Source: Bosea sp. AS-1
GTDB taxonomy: Bacteria; Pseudomonadota; Alphaproteobacteria; Rhizobiales; Beijerinckiaceae
Length of the DNA: 64,000 nt
Direction of reading: 5' to 3'
NCBI RefSeq assembly: GCF_002220095.1
Contig: NZ_CP022372.1
Coordinates: 5,458,501 to 5,522,500, forward strand
Below the pieces are notes generated by a model that worked only from the letters and a program-made list of their open reading frames with translations, was not told the DNA's origin and did no database searches. How positions within the stretch are numbered: the first letter of the stretch is position 1; each line of letters begins with the position of its first letter. This document shows positions 24,197 through 36,915 of the stretch, in pieces. A program made the position numbers and the translations under genes.

Positions 24197-26898
24197 GTCA
24201 GCGGCTCCAATCTATCCTGCCGCGCCCCGACCGGCATGCGAATGGCGAAGACGGCGCCGGTGCGGTCCCGCCTGTTTCCGGCCTCGATCATGCCGCCCAT
24301 CGCCTCGACAAAGCCGCGGCAGATCGCCAGCCCGAGGCCGGTACCCGCCCGGACCTGGTCGCCCTTCCGAACCCGGTAGAAGCTGTCGAAGACGCGTTCC
24401 AGATCGGCCGGCGGCAGGCCCGGTCCTTCATCGAGGACCTCGATCATGACCGCGCCGTCGTCCTGCCGGGCGCGGATGGCGATGGCGCTGCCGGCAGGCG
24501 CATATTTGGCGGCATTGTCGATCAGGTTGAACAGCACCTGCTCGAACAGCACCGGGTCGAGCCGGAGCATCGGCAGGTCTTCCGGCAGTTCGGTCTCGAC
24601 CCTGTGGCCAGCGGTGATCTTCGCGGCACGGCGCAATGCGCTGCCGACCACGTCGGCTACGTCCACCAGTGTCGCATTCGGCTCCATCGCGCCGGATTCG
24701 ATCCGGGTCATGTCGAGCAGGTTGGCGATGAAGCGGTTGAGGCGCTCGGACTCGTCGATCACCGTCGCGAGCAGGGCCGTATGGTCCTCCTCCGGCAAGG
24801 CGCTGCGATAGTCGCGCAAGGTCCCGGCCGCGCCCATGATCGAGGCGAGCGGCGTCTTCAGGTCATGCGAGATCGAGGTCAGCAGCGCCGAGCGCAGGCG
24901 GTCGGCCTCGGCCGCAAGCTTCGCCCGGTCGACATCGGCGACGAGCTGGATGCGCTCGATGGCCACGGCCGCCTGATCGGCGAGCGCATCGAGCAGGCGC
25001 TGCTGCTCGGGCGTCAGCAGCGGGCCCTCCCTGTCGTCGTCGAGACCGATGACGCCGACGGCGGTCCGGCCCGTGCGCAGGGGCAGGTAGAGGCGCTTGG
25101 CGCCGGGTAGCGTGTCGGCGCCGCGCCCGGCGGGGCGGTCGTGCTCCCAGGCCCAGCGCGCGGCGGCGATGTCGGCGTCCACCAGCGTGTCGTCGGGCGG
25201 ATAGCCGGCGCGAACCGCGAGCGTACCGTCCTCCGGCATCAGGATGACGACACGTACCCGCAGCATCGAGGCGATCTGGAACGCCGTCGCCCAGAGCACG
25301 TCGTCAAGGGTGCCGGTGCCGGCGAGCTTCTTGGAGAAGAGGTAGAGATCTTCCGTTGTCCGGGCGCGCTGGCGGGCGGCATTCGCCTGGCGCTGGACGC
25401 GTGCGGTCAGGTTGCTGGCGATCAGGGCGACGAGCAGGAAGAAGCCGAGCGCGACGACATTCTCGGGGTCGCTGATCGTCAGGGTGTAGAGCGGCGGGAT
25501 GAAGAAGAAGTTCAGCGCCAGCGCACTCAGCACGGAGGCGACGAGCGCCGGCCAGAATCCTCCCGTCACCGCCGAGATCAACACGCTCATCAGGAAGACC
25601 AGCGCGATGTTGCGCAGATCCATGACCTGGCTGAGCAGCTCGGCGACCCCGAGCGCGACCGCGACCGAAACCAGCATGCCAAGATAGGGCTGGAGACTGA
25701 ACGGGCGCTTGCCGCCGGCTGCGAGCGGGCGTGCGTCCTTTTCCCCTTCCGCGACGGAGACGACATGCACGCTGATGTCGCCGGCACGCCGGATCAGGTC
25801 ATGTGAAACGGAGCCGCCGAAAAGCTCGCGCCAATACGGCTTGGCCGGCTTGCCGACGACGATCTGGGTGACGTTATTGGCCGCCGCATGGCGGATGATC
25901 TCGCCGGCGACGTCCTGGCCGGGCAAGGTCACGGCCTCGCCACCGAGCTGCTCGGCCAGCCGCAGCGCGCCGGCGATGCGGGTCTTCGCAGCCTCCGAGA
26001 GCGCCGCCGCCCGCGGGGTCTCGACATAGAGCGCGCTCCAGGGCGCGCGCAGGCGGTCGGCCTGGCGCTTGGCGAGGCGGATCAGCGCCTGGGCGCCGGC
26101 ACCGTCGTCGATGCAGACGAGGATGCGCTCGCCCGCGGCCCAGGGGCCGGGGATGGCATGGCTCTGCATGTGGCTGAGCAGCTGCTCGTCGACACGCTGG
26201 GCCGTGCGGCGCAACGCCAGCTCGCGCAAAGCCGTCAGATTGCCCGGCGAGAAATAATTCGTGATGGCGCGCCGGGCGGTGTTGCCGAGATAGACCTTCC
26301 CCTCCTCCAGCCGCTTGATCAGATCGGCCGGGGTCAGATCGATAACCTCGATGTCGTCGGCGCGGTCGACGATCGAGTCCGGAACGGTCTCGCGCACGCG
26401 GATGCGGGTGATCTGCGCGACCACGTCGTTCAGGCTCTCGACATGCTGGATGTTGAGCGTGGTGTAGACGTCGATGCCCTGCGACAGCAGCTCCTCGACA
26501 TCGAGATAGCGCTTCGGATGCCGGCTGCCGGCGACGTTGGTGTGGGCGAGCTCGTCGACCAGAACCAGCGCCGGACGACGCACGAGGATGGCGTCGAGAT
26601 CCATCTCCTCGAGCGCGCGGCCCTTGTAGTCGACGCTGCGGCGCGGGACGATCTCGAAACCGTCGACCAGCGCCTGCGTCTCCTTGCGGCCATGGGTCTC
26701 GACGACCCCGATCACGACATCGACGCCCTCGGCCCGGCGCGCCCGTCCGGAGGTCAGCATCTCATAGGTCTTGCCGACGCCCGGCGCCGCGCCGAGGAAG
26801 ATCTTCAACCGGCCACGCCCCTCGCGGCTGGCGCTTTCCAGCAGCGCCTCGGGCGAGGGCCTGGCCCTGATCTCGCGATGGTTCTCGGCGGATGGCAT
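24193..26898 (-). CDS. kdpD: Sensor histidine kinase KdpD
   Basis: 901-residue inner-membrane sensor for potassium limitation. Domain order: KdpD N-domain with Walker A FLGAAPGVGKT (about 33-43) and ALVLVDELAHTNVAGSRHPK near 112-131; USP-like domain (about 250-375, VVGKPAKPYWRELFGGSVSH); four membrane helices (about 400-500, LNFFFIPPLYTLTISDP); GAF-like region (about 520-640); H-box ISHDLKTPLASIMGA near 665; and the HATPase domain with LIDNAAKYAP, DEGPGLPP and GTGLGLAICRG. The mid-sized set of domains is complete and no truncation is visible. It precedes kdpE and is 50 bp downstream of kdpC. Confidence 0.95.
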   Translation of the reverse strand: MPSAENHREIRARPSPEALLESASREGRGRLKIFLGAAPGVGKTYEMLTSGRARRAEGVDVVIGVVETHGRKETQALVDGFEIVPRRSVDYKGRALEEMDLDAILVRRPALVLVDELAHTNVAGSRHPKRYLDVEELLSQGIDVYTTLNIQHVESLNDVVAQITRIRVRETVPDSIVDRADDIEVIDLTPADLIKRLEEGKVYLGNTARRAITNYFSPGNLTALRELALRRTAQRVDEQLLSHMQSHAIPGPWAAGERILVCIDDGAGAQALIRLAKRQADRLRAPWSALYVETPRAAALSEAAKTRIAGALRLAEQLGGEAVTLPGQDVAGEIIRHAAANNVTQIVVGKPAKPYWRELFGGSVSHDLIRRAGDISVHVVSVAEGEKDARPLAAGGKRPFSLQPYLGMLVSVAVALGVAELLSQVMDLRNIALVFLMSVLISAVTGGFWPALVASVLSALALNFFFIPPLYTLTISDPENVVALGFFLLVALIASNLTARVQRQANAARQRARTTEDLYLFSKKLAGTGTLDDVLWATAFQIASMLRVRVVILMPEDGTLAVRAGYPPDDTLVDADIAAARWAWEHDRPAGRGADTLPGAKRLYLPLRTGRTAVGVIGLDDDREGPLLTPEQQRLLDALADQAAVAIERIQLVADVDRAKLAAEADRLRSALLTSISHDLKTPLASIMGAAGTLRDYRSALPEEDHTALLATVIDESERLNRFIANLLDMTRIESGAMEPNATLVDVADVVGSALRRAAKITAGHRVETELPEDLPMLRLDPVLFEQVLFNLIDNAAKYAPAGSAIAIRARQDDGAVMIEVLDEGPGLPPADLERVFDSFYRVRKGDQVRAGTGLGLAICRGFVEAMGGMIEAGNRRDRTGAVFAIRMPVGARQDRLEPLT

Positions 26899-26948
26899 GT
26901 CGGGTTCATGGGACAGCGGCGGATCAACGCGCCACCGCTGCCTTTGTG

Positions 26949-27554
26949 TCAGCGCGACGCGGCGCCGTCGAGCGCAAGGTTGAGCGCGAGCACATTGACG
27001 ACCGGTTCACCCAGGAAGCCGAGCCGGCGCGGCTCGACATGGGCGTCGACCAGTGCCTTGACCGCCGCCGGATCGGCTTGGCGCGCCTTGGCGATACGCG
27101 GGACCTGGAAATAAGCCGCCTCGGGCGAGATGTGCGGATCAAGGCCGCTGCCGGAGGTGGTCACGAGGTCCATCGGAACCGGCGCGCCCGGGTTTTCCGC
27201 CTTGATTTTCTCGGCGTCGGCCTTGATCCGGTCGATCAGCTTCTGGCTGGTCGGGCCGAGATTGGAGCCGCCGGAGCTGGCGGCGTTATAGGGCGCATCC
27301 ACGGTCTTGGAACTGTCAGCCGGGTCGGTGCCAACCGTCGCCGAGGGACGGCCGTGGAAATAGCGCTCGCTGGTGAAGTTCTGGCCGACCAGGGCGGAGC
27401 CGACGACCTTGCCGTCCTTCTCGATCAGGCTGCCATTGGCCTGTTGCGGAAAGACGGCCTGGGCGATGCCGGTCATCGCCAGCGGGTAGGCGAGGCCGGT
27501 GATGGCCGAGAGCGTGACGATCATCACGAGGGCGGGGCGGATCTGCTTGAGCAT
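26949..27554 (-). CDS. kdpC: Potassium-transporting ATPase, KdpC subunit
   Basis: 201-residue single-pass subunit that stabilises the KdpFABC complex. The N-terminal membrane helix spans about residues 8-30 ([20 protein letters not shown]). The periplasmic domain contains [20 protein letters not shown], the conserved [30 protein letters not shown] and [17 protein letters not shown]. Normal length. kdpB ends 12 bp upstream. Confidence 0.95.
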   Translation of the reverse strand: MLKQIRPALVMIVTLSAITGLAYPLAMTGIAQAVFPQQANGSLIEKDGKVVGSALVGQNFTSERYFHGRPSATVGTDPADSSKTVDAPYNAASSGGSNLGPTSQKLIDRIKADAEKIKAENPGAPVPMDLVTTSGSGLDPHISPEAAYFQVPRIAKARQADPAAVKALVDAHVEPRRLGFLGEPVVNVLALNLALDGAASR

Positions 27555-27566
27555 GGTGGCGATTCC

Positions 27567-29630
27567 TCAGACGAGGTGCAGGGCGGTGACGGCCATGTCG
27601 ATGGCCTTGATGCCGATGAAGGGGACGATGATGCCGCCGAGCCCGTAGACGAGCAGGTTGCGGCTGAGCAAGGCGCCGGCCCCGACCGCGCGGTACTTCA
27701 CGCCCTTCAGCGCGAGCGGGATCAGCGCGACGATGATCAGTGCGTTGAAGATGATCGCAGAGAGGATAGCGCTCTGCGGCGTCTGCAAGCCCATGATGTT
27801 GAGCGCGCCGAGCTGCGGATAGAAGGCCAGGAACATCGCCGGGATGATCGCGAAATACTTGGCGACGTCGTTGGCGATCGAGAAGGTCGTCAGCGCGCCG
27901 CGCGTCATCAGCAGTTGCTTGCCGATCTCGACGATCTCGATGAGCTTGGTCGGGTCACTGTCGAGATCGACCATGTTGCCGGCCTCGCGGGCCGCGACCG
28001 TGCCGGTGTTCATGGCGACGCCGACATCGGCCTGGGCAAGGGCAGGCGCATCGTTGGTGCCGTCGCCGCACATGGCGACGAGCTTGCCCTTGGCCTGTTC
28101 CTCGCGGATCAGGGTGAGCTTGTTCTCCGGCGTCGCCTGGGCGAGGAAATCGTCGACGCCGGCCTCGGCCGCGATGGCGGCGGCGGTCATCGGGTTGTCG
28201 CCCGTGATCATCACGGTGCGGATGCCCATGCGGCGCAATTCCGCGAAGCGCTCGCGGACGCCGCCCTTGACGATGTCCTTGAGATGGATGACGCCGAGCA
28301 GGCGCCCATCCTTGGCCACGGCGAGCGGCGTGCCGCCGGCCTTGGCGATCTCGGCGGCGATGGCCTGGACCTCGCGCACCACACCCGCTGTGGGGCGGGC
28401 CGCGGTCGCGCCGGCCTCGACATGCTTCAGCACGGCATCGACGGCGCCCTTGCGGATCTGCGCGCCTTCGAGATCGACACCGCTCATCCGGCTCTGCGCG
28501 GTGAAGGGCACGAAGCTGGCATGGAGCGCGGCCATGTCGCGGGCGCGGATGCCGTACTGCTCCTTGGCGAGTACGACGATCGAGCGACCTTCCGGCGTCT
28601 CGTCGGCGAGCGAGGCGATCTGGGCCGCATCGGCCAGCTCCTGCTCGCTGATACCGGTCACCGGCTTGAATTCCGTCGCCTGGCGGTTGCCAAGCGTGAT
28701 CGTGCCGGTCTTGTCGAGCAGCAGCGTATCGACGTCGCCGGCAGCCTCGACGGCGCGGCCGGACATGGCGAGCACGTTGAAGCGCACGAGGCGGTCCATG
28801 CCGGCGATGCCGATGGCCGAGAGCAACGCGCCGATCGTGGTCGGTATCAGCGTCACGAACAGCGCGACAAGGACCACGACCGGAATGTAGCCCCCGGCAT
28901 AGGCGGCAAAGCTCGGGATCGTCACTGTCGCGAGCACGAAGATCAGCGTCATGCCGGCGAGCAGGATGTTGAGCGCGATCTCGTTCGGCGTCTTCTGGCG
29001 CTCGGCGCCCTCGACCAGCGCGATCATGCGGTCGATGAAGGTCGAGCCCGCCGCGGCAGTGATGCGCACGCGGATCCAGTCCGAAAGCACCTGCGTGCCG
29101 CCGGTCACGGCCGAGCGATCGCCGCCGGATTCGCGGATCACGGGAGCGGATTCGCCCGTGATCGCGGCCTCATTCACCGAGGCGACGCCCTCGATGACCT
29201 CGCCGTCGGAGGGGATGATGTCGCCGGCCTCGACCAACACGGCATCGCCGACCTTGAGCGAGGTGCCCGGGACGAGCCGGAACTGCGTGCGATCCTCGCC
29301 AGCAAGCAGCTTGGCCTGCGTTTCCGTGCGGGTCTTGCGCAGCGAATCGGCCTGCGCCTTGCCGCGCCCCTCCGCCACGGCTTCCGCGAAATTGGCGAAG
29401 AGCACGGTGAACCAGAGCCAGAGCACGATCTGGAAGGTGAAACCGAGGTTGGCGCCGCCAGTGGCGAGATCCTTCAGGAAAAGGATGGTCGTCAGCAGCG
29501 AGACCACGGCGACCACGAACATCACCGGGTTGCGGGCGAGGCTGCGCGGATCGAGCTTGCGGAAGGCGTCGCCAAGTGCGGGGACGAGGATGCGAGCGTC
29601 GATCAGGCTCGCGGATTTGGACTGGCTCAT
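27567..29630 (-). CDS. kdpB: Potassium-transporting P-type ATPase, KdpB subunit
   Basis: 687 residues from ATG 29630 (GGAG lies on the coding strand ahead of it); a longer frame upstream would run through the small membrane-protein gene and is rejected. P-type ATPase motifs: actuator [11 protein letters not shown] near 160 (its Ser is the inhibitory phosphorylation site in E. coli), phosphorylation Asp in [12 protein letters not shown] near 310, nucleotide-binding region, and hinge [20 protein letters not shown] plus [17 protein letters not shown]. Membrane helices near 36-55, 65-85, 215-275 and 570-680. It energises KdpA. Sits between the 58-aa gene and kdpC. Confidence 0.96.
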   Translation of the reverse strand: MSQSKSASLIDARILVPALGDAFRKLDPRSLARNPVMFVVAVVSLLTTILFLKDLATGGANLGFTFQIVLWLWFTVLFANFAEAVAEGRGKAQADSLRKTRTETQAKLLAGEDRTQFRLVPGTSLKVGDAVLVEAGDIIPSDGEVIEGVASVNEAAITGESAPVIRESGGDRSAVTGGTQVLSDWIRVRITAAAGSTFIDRMIALVEGAERQKTPNEIALNILLAGMTLIFVLATVTIPSFAAYAGGYIPVVVLVALFVTLIPTTIGALLSAIGIAGMDRLVRFNVLAMSGRAVEAAGDVDTLLLDKTGTITLGNRQATEFKPVTGISEQELADAAQIASLADETPEGRSIVVLAKEQYGIRARDMAALHASFVPFTAQSRMSGVDLEGAQIRKGAVDAVLKHVEAGATAARPTAGVVREVQAIAAEIAKAGGTPLAVAKDGRLLGVIHLKDIVKGGVRERFAELRRMGIRTVMITGDNPMTAAAIAAEAGVDDFLAQATPENKLTLIREEQAKGKLVAMCGDGTNDAPALAQADVGVAMNTGTVAAREAGNMVDLDSDPTKLIEIVEIGKQLLMTRGALTTFSIANDVAKYFAIIPAMFLAFYPQLGALNIMGLQTPQSAILSAIIFNALIIVALIPLALKGVKYRAVGAGALLSRNLLVYGLGGIIVPFIGIKAIDMAVTALHLV

Positions 29631-29664
29631 GAGAGACTCCAGCGAAAGGGCAGGCCGGTTCCGG

Positions 29665-29841
29665 TCAGGCGCCGGCGAACAGGGCGGCCAGCGCCCATGC
29701 GACCAGCACGAAGGCAACGAGCCCGGCGGTCACAGCGAGAACGAGAGTGGAAGAGCGTTGCCGCGCCCCGCCGGGTCCGCCGCTTTCCGGGCGGCGGGAC
29801 GGGAGGGATTCGCGACGCAACTGGCGCAGGCAGCTCGACAT
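29665..29841 (-). CDS. 58-residue single-pass membrane protein between kdpA and kdpB
   Basis: A small gene reading [20 protein letters not shown], then [20 protein letters not shown], then [18 protein letters not shown]. It has an Arg/Pro-rich N-terminal half with eight or more basic residues and one hydrophobic helix at about 32-57, so the N-terminus should be cytoplasmic. GGAGG sits seven bases before ATG 29841 and directly after the kdpA stop (29853), and kdpB starts 34 bp later. Third codon positions are GC-rich as in the neighbours. KdpF is present separately upstream of kdpA, so this is not KdpF. I do not recognise a family; the place inside the operon argues for a function with KdpFABC. 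Confidence 0.7.
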   Translation of the reverse strand: MSSCLRQLRRESLPSRRPESGGPGGARQRSSTLVLAVTAGLVAFVLVAWALAALFAGA

Positions 29842-29852
29842 GGGCCACCTCC

Positions 29853-31556
29853 TCAGAAGCTCTGCCCGGCGAGCATCGCCAGATGCTCGACGATCGGACC
29901 GACAGCCAGAGCCGGGAAGAAGGTCAGGCCACCGACGATCAGGATGACGCCGACCAGCAGACCGACGAAAAGCGGCCCGTCGGTCGGGAAGGTGCCGGCA
30001 GAGGCGGGCACGGACTTCTTTGCGGCAAGCGAGCCGGCGATGGCGAGCGCCGGGACGATGATCAGGAACCGGCCGATCAGCATCGTGATGCCCAGGGTCA
30101 GATTGTACCAGAGCGTGTTGCCGGAGAGGCTGGCGAAGGCCGAGCCGTTATTGGCGGCCGCCGAGGTGTAGGCGTAGAGGATCTCGGAGAAGCCGTGCGG
30201 GCCGCTGTTGCCGACGCTGGCGACGGCGCCCGGCAGCACCGCTGAGATGGCGGTGAAGATCAGCATGCCGGCCGGCAGACAGAGCACGGCAAGCATCGCC
30301 ATCTTGACCTCCTTGGCCTCGATCTTCTTGCCGAGATATTCCGGCGTGCGGCCGACCATCAGCCCGGCGACGAAGATCGCGAGCACGACGAAAAGCACGA
30401 TGCCGTAGAAGCCGGCGCCGACGCCACCGACGATGACCTCGCCGAGCTCCATGTTGACCAGCGGAATCAGGCCGCCGAGCGCGGTGAAGCTGCCATGCAT
30501 GGCATTGACCGCGCCGCAGGAGGCCGCCGTGGTGACGACGGCGAAGAGCGCCGAGAGCGGGATGCCGAAGCGCATCTCCTTGCCCTCGAGGTTGCCGCCC
30601 TGCAGGCCGAGCGCCTGAACGAGCGGGTTGCCCGCGGCCTCGGCCCAGTAGCAGACGATGAGGCCGGCAATGAACAGGACGCCCATCGCGGCAAGGATCG
30701 CCCAGCCCTGGCGCTCGCGACCGACCATGCGGCCGAAGACGTTGGTCAGCGCCGCCCCGATCGCGAAGATCGAGACCATCTGCAGGAGATTGGTGACGGC
30801 GTTGGGGTTCTCGAGAGGGTGGGCCGAATTGGCATTGAAGAAGCCGCCGCCATTGGTGCCGAGCATCTTGATCGCGACCTGCGAGGCGACAGGTCCGCGC
30901 GCCATCGTCTGCTGCGCACCTTCCAGCGTGGTGGCCGTCACCGCGGCATCGAGCGTCTGCGGCATGCCGAGCGCGACATAGGCCAGCGTCAGCATCACGC
31001 AGAGCGGCAGCAGCACGTAGAGAGTGGCGCGGGTGAGGTCGACCCAGAAGCTGCCGACCGTCCTGGCCGAAGCACGCGCGAAGCCGCGAATCAGCGCCAC
31101 GGCGATGGCGATGCCGGTGGCGGCCGAGACGAAATTCTGCACCGTCAGGCCGAGCATCTGCGTGAGATAGGACATCGTGCTCTCGCCGCCGTAGTTCTGC
31201 CAGTTCGTGTTGGTCACGAAGCTCGCTGCGGTGTTGAAGGCGAGATCGGGGGCGACGGCCGCCATGCCGTCCGGATTCAGCGGCAGGGAGCCCTGGAAAC
31301 GCTGCAGCGCGTAAAGCAGGGCGAGGCCCGCGAGGTTGAACAGCAGCAGGCCGACGGCATAGCCGCTCCAGTGCTGTTCCTCGCGCTCATGCGTGCCGGC
31401 CAGCGCATAGAGCCCGCGCTCGACCGGCGCTAGAATCGGCGAGAGAAAGGTGCGCTCGCCAACGAAGACGCGCGTCATGTAGCCGCCGAGCGGCTTCGTC
31501 AGCGCGACGATGATCGCGCAGAAGACCAGGATCTGAATCCAGCCGTTGAGAGTCAT
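29853..31556 (-). CDS. kdpA: Potassium-transporting ATPase, KdpA subunit (K+-translocating)
   Basis: 567-residue channel-like subunit with ten membrane helices. The four degenerate selectivity-filter regions are seen as [20 protein letters not shown], then [20 protein letters not shown], and further downstream [19 protein letters not shown] and [13 protein letters not shown]. The N-terminal [12 protein letters not shown] is typical. It lies 30 bp after kdpF and, on the coding strand, just before the 58-aa membrane protein gene. Confidence 0.96.
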   Translation of the reverse strand: MTLNGWIQILVFCAIIVALTKPLGGYMTRVFVGERTFLSPILAPVERGLYALAGTHEREEQHWSGYAVGLLLFNLAGLALLYALQRFQGSLPLNPDGMAAVAPDLAFNTAASFVTNTNWQNYGGESTMSYLTQMLGLTVQNFVSAATGIAIAVALIRGFARASARTVGSFWVDLTRATLYVLLPLCVMLTLAYVALGMPQTLDAAVTATTLEGAQQTMARGPVASQVAIKMLGTNGGGFFNANSAHPLENPNAVTNLLQMVSIFAIGAALTNVFGRMVGRERQGWAILAAMGVLFIAGLIVCYWAEAAGNPLVQALGLQGGNLEGKEMRFGIPLSALFAVVTTAASCGAVNAMHGSFTALGGLIPLVNMELGEVIVGGVGAGFYGIVLFVVLAIFVAGLMVGRTPEYLGKKIEAKEVKMAMLAVLCLPAGMLIFTAISAVLPGAVASVGNSGPHGFSEILYAYTSAAANNGSAFASLSGNTLWYNLTLGITMLIGRFLIIVPALAIAGSLAAKKSVPASAGTFPTDGPLFVGLLVGVILIVGGLTFFPALAVGPIVEHLAMLAGQSF

Positions 31557-31586
31557 GGCAAAAGCTTCCGGTTGCGCTGGGCCCAG

Positions 31587-31676
31587 TCAGAACCGCTCGG
31601 GGCGAAGCAGCGCATAGATGAGGTAGACGAGCAGGAGCGCCGTCACCGCCCCACCGAGGAGATAGTCGACGAGCAT
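31587..31676 (-). CDS. kdpF: KdpF, small subunit of the potassium ATPase
   Basis: 29 residues: MLVDYLLGGAVTALLLVYLI then YALLRPERF. The single membrane helix and the final LLRPERF match KdpF, which stabilises the KdpABC complex. Lies 30 bp before kdpA in the operon. Confidence 0.9.
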   Translation of the reverse strand: MLVDYLLGGAVTALLLVYLIYALLRPERF

Positions 31677-31692
31677 GGCCGCAAACCTCGGC

Positions 31693-31773
31693 TCAGAGCG
31701 CGTCGCAGACGGCGACATAGGCGAAGGTGGCCGCGAAGAAGGCCAGGCTCAGCCCGATCATGACGATATCCAT
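31693..31773 (-). CDS. 26-residue membrane peptide upstream of kdpF
   Basis: MDIVMIGLSLAFFAATFAYV then AVCDAL; one hydrophobic helix with a C-terminal Cys-Asp. It ends 16 bp before the kdpF start. Peptides of this pattern (short, hydrophobic, ending in a Cys/Asp tail) recur ahead of kdpF in many proteobacteria as far as I recall, usually unannotated. The start codon follows GGACCACGGCA, a weak ribosome site. It could be a structural peptide or a translated leader. Confidence 0.6.
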   Translation of the reverse strand: MDIVMIGLSLAFFAATFAYVAVCDAL

Positions 31774-31876
31774 TGCCGTGGTCCTTCCGGCCGAGGCGTT
31801 GCATGGGGCCAGCGGCTGCCGCTGCGCTGCCTTCGGACTGAAGGCGAGGGCAGGCAGCCGGATCGGCCATGCATGG

Positions 31877-31905
31877 ATTATCGGGCGCGGGGCATATCCG
31901 TTCGA
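31877..31905 (-). promoter_or_regulatory. Candidate kdp promoter
   Basis: On the minus strand a -10-like GATAAT (31877-31882) lies 17 bp after a weak -35 TCGAAC (31900-31905). This would start transcription near 31870, leaving about 97 bases before the 26-residue peptide. A weak -35 fits a promoter needing the activator KdpE. Confidence 0.45.
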
Positions 31906-31927
31906 GAAGACCGGCCGGGCCTCAAAA

Positions 31928-31946
31928 TAGGAATCTTATAGGAATC
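31928..31946 (-). promoter_or_regulatory. Candidate KdpE-binding direct repeat
   Basis: On the minus strand GATTCCTA occurs twice, at 11-bp period (plus strand TAGGAATC at 31928-31935 and 31939-31946). Relative to the proposed start near 31870 the repeats lie at about -58 to -76, the same place as the KdpE site of E. coli (about -71 to -55). An 11-bp direct repeat fits OmpR/PhoB-type tandem binding. Confidence 0.5.
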
Positions 31947-32125
31947 CCGGTGCTCCGGATGACGGTAGGCGCCGACTTCGTCGGCAGATGCCGGCGGGAC
32001 GACGCGTGCGAACGCATTCGATTGTCAGCAGTCCATCGCCTTCGCCGCAATCGGCACGGACGGGCCTCGCGGACCTGCCGACCCCGCCGCAGCCTCGGGA
32101 ATGTCAGGAGCCTGCGGCAAGCCGA

Positions 32126-32154
32126 TTGACTCCACCACGGGCGTTACGTTGATA
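32126..32154 (+). promoter_or_regulatory. Candidate promoter of the VOC protein gene
   Basis: TTGACT (32126-32131), 17-bp spacer, TTGATA (32149-32154), about 90 bp before the VOC gene. Apart from this and the kdp control sites I see nothing recognisable in the 476-bp interval 31774-32249. Confidence 0.35.
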
Positions 32155-32249
32155 TCAACTCAGAAGATCGAGAGCCGATCGCTTCGGCGTGTCGTGACAG
32201 TTCGACCTCGCCCGACCAGCGTCAAAGCTCCCAACAAAAGGAGACGACC

Positions 32250-32696
32250 ATGAAGATCGTGACCAGCCTGAGCTTCCAGGGCCAGTGCCGCGAGGCGTTC
32301 GAATTCTACGCCAAGGTGCTGGGCGGAAAGATCACCGCCGCCATCCCCTATAGCGACGCACCGCCCGGCATGCCGATCTCCGACGAGAAGTACAAGAACT
32401 GGCTGATGCATTGCTGGCTGGAGGTCGGAGACCAGGCGCTGATGGGCGCGGATATGGATGTCGGCTGGGCCCGCAACATCGACAAGCCCAAGAACGGCTT
32501 CGATGTCACGCTGCACAGCCAGGACGGGGCCGAGGCCCGACGCTGGTTCGACCAGCTTTCCGAAGGCGGCAGGGCGGTGATGCCGTTCAGCGAGACCTTC
32601 TGGTCACCCGGCTTCGGCTCGCTTGTCGACCGGTTCGGCATCCCGTGGATGATCAACACCATGCCTCAGCCGGGCTGGAAGCCCTCGCAAGGCTGA
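32250..32696 (+). CDS. VOC family protein (PhnB/YjdN-like)
   Basis: 148 residues; vicinal oxygen chelate fold with two beta-alpha-beta units: N-terminal LSFQGQCREAFEFYAKVLGG and a C-terminal unit ending PGFGSLVDRFGIPWMINT. This pair is diagnostic for the PhnB-like (3-demethylubiquinone methyltransferase-like domain) group, whose function is unknown; the name PhnB does not imply phosphonate use. An AAAAGGAGA ribosome site lies just ahead of ATG 32250. Followed by an MFS gene after about 100 bp. Confidence 0.85.
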   Translation: MKIVTSLSFQGQCREAFEFYAKVLGGKITAAIPYSDAPPGMPISDEKYKNWLMHCWLEVGDQALMGADMDVGWARNIDKPKNGFDVTLHSQDGAEARRWFDQLSEGGRAVMPFSETFWSPGFGSLVDRFGIPWMINTMPQPGWKPSQG

Positions 32697-32794
32697 TCCG
32701 GCGCCCGAGCCTGCCTTTAAAAAGGCGCCACGCCATGCGGCCGGCGCTCGAACCGCCGCATCGGGGCGATGTGCGGTCCATCCCGGAGAGTACG

Positions 32795-34003
32795 ATGAAC
32801 CGTTCCTATCGCTGGGTGATCGTCGCCGCGGGCGGCCTGCTGGGCTGTGTCGCGGTCGGCGCCATGTTCTCGCTACCCGTCTTCCTGCGCCCGATGGCGC
32901 AGGATACCGGCTGGTCCGTCACCGGCATCTCCACGGCGATGACGATCGGCTTCCTCGCCATGGCTGCCGCCAGCATGATCTGGGGCAATCTGTCCGACCG
33001 CTTCGGGCCGCGCCCGGTGGTGCTCACCGGGTCGATCGTGCTGTCCGCGAGCCTCGCGCTCGCCAGCCGAGCCGATTCGCTGATCGCGTTCCAGCTCCTG
33101 TTCGGTCTTCTCGTCGGCGGGGCGACGGCCGCGGTCTTCGCGCCGATGATGGCCTGCGTCACCGGCTGGTTCGACACGCAGCGGGGGCTGGCCGTCTCGC
33201 TCGTCTCGGCCGGCATGGGTATGGCGCCGATGACCATGGCGCCGCTCGCGGCCTGGCTGGTCACTGTCCATGACTGGCGCGGCTCGATGCTGATCATCGC
33301 CGGCATCGCAGCCGCCCTGATGATTCCGGCCGCGCTCCTGGTGCGTCGGCCGCCCGCGCTCGAAGCCGGGCCGGGCGAGATGGCGGCAGATGGGCCGTCC
33401 TCGGAGATGACCGTTGGACAGGCGGTGCGCTCGCCACAGTTCGTGATCCTGATGCTGGCGAACTTCTTCTGCTGCGCCACCCATTCCGGCCCGATCTTCC
33501 ATACGGTGAGCTATGCCGTGACCTGCGGCATCCCGATGATCGCGGCCGTGTCGATCTACAGTCTCGAGGGGTTCGCCGGCATGTTCGGCCGGCTCGGCTT
33601 CGGCCTGGCGGGAGACCGATTCGGCGCGCAGCGCGTCCTCGTCATCGGGCTCATGGCGCAGGCTTTCGGCGTGCTGGCCTATGCCTTCGTCGACCGGCTC
33701 GAGGGCTTCTATGCCGTGGCCGTGGTCGTCGGCTTCCTCTACGCCGGGACGATGCCGCTCTACGCGCTGATCATCCGCGAGAATTTCCCGCTGAGAATGA
33801 TGGGCACGATCATCGGCGGCACGGCGATGGCCGGAAGCCTCGGCATGTCGACCGGCCCGTTGATCGGGGGCCTGATCTACGATCGCTTCAACAGCTACGC
33901 GCCGCTCTATGTCGGCTCCTGGGGCATGGGGCTGACGGCCATGCTGATCCTGATGACATTCCGGCCGTTCCCGAGGACGCAAGCCGCGATGGTGCCGGCG
34001 TAG
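32795..34003 (+). CDS. MFS transporter
   Basis: 402 residues with 12 predicted helices. Loop 2-3 motif GNLSDRFGPRPV near 67-78 and its counterpart LAGDRFGAQRVLVIG near 270 confirm the major facilitator fold; a cytoplasmic loop around residues 190-205 (EAGPGEMAADGPSSE) divides the halves. It resembles the monocarboxylate/oxalate-formate-type MFS group. Substrate unknown. Start ATG 32795 follows GGAGAG. Genes around it give no hint of the cargo. Confidence 0.85.
   Translation: MNRSYRWVIVAAGGLLGCVAVGAMFSLPVFLRPMAQDTGWSVTGISTAMTIGFLAMAAASMIWGNLSDRFGPRPVVLTGSIVLSASLALASRADSLIAFQLLFGLLVGGATAAVFAPMMACVTGWFDTQRGLAVSLVSAGMGMAPMTMAPLAAWLVTVHDWRGSMLIIAGIAAALMIPAALLVRRPPALEAGPGEMAADGPSSEMTVGQAVRSPQFVILMLANFFCCATHSGPIFHTVSYAVTCGIPMIAAVSIYSLEGFAGMFGRLGFGLAGDRFGAQRVLVIGLMAQAFGVLAYAFVDRLEGFYAVAVVVGFLYAGTMPLYALIIRENFPLRMMGTIIGGTAMAGSLGMSTGPLIGGLIYDRFNSYAPLYVGSWGMGLTAMLILMTFRPFPRTQAAMVPA

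Positions 34004-36915
<2,912 letters not shown>

Noticed and set aside
29631..29717. Longer KdpB start upstream of 29630
   Set aside because: It overlaps the small membrane-protein gene in another frame and has no ribosome site; ATG 29630 has GGAG and the family N-terminus.
26892..30245. A very long open frame on the plus strand running antisense to the kdp genes
   Set aside because: It mirrors kdpB, kdpC and kdpD codon structure on the other strand; its product has the His/Asp/Arg-rich pattern of antisense high-GC reading and no domain.
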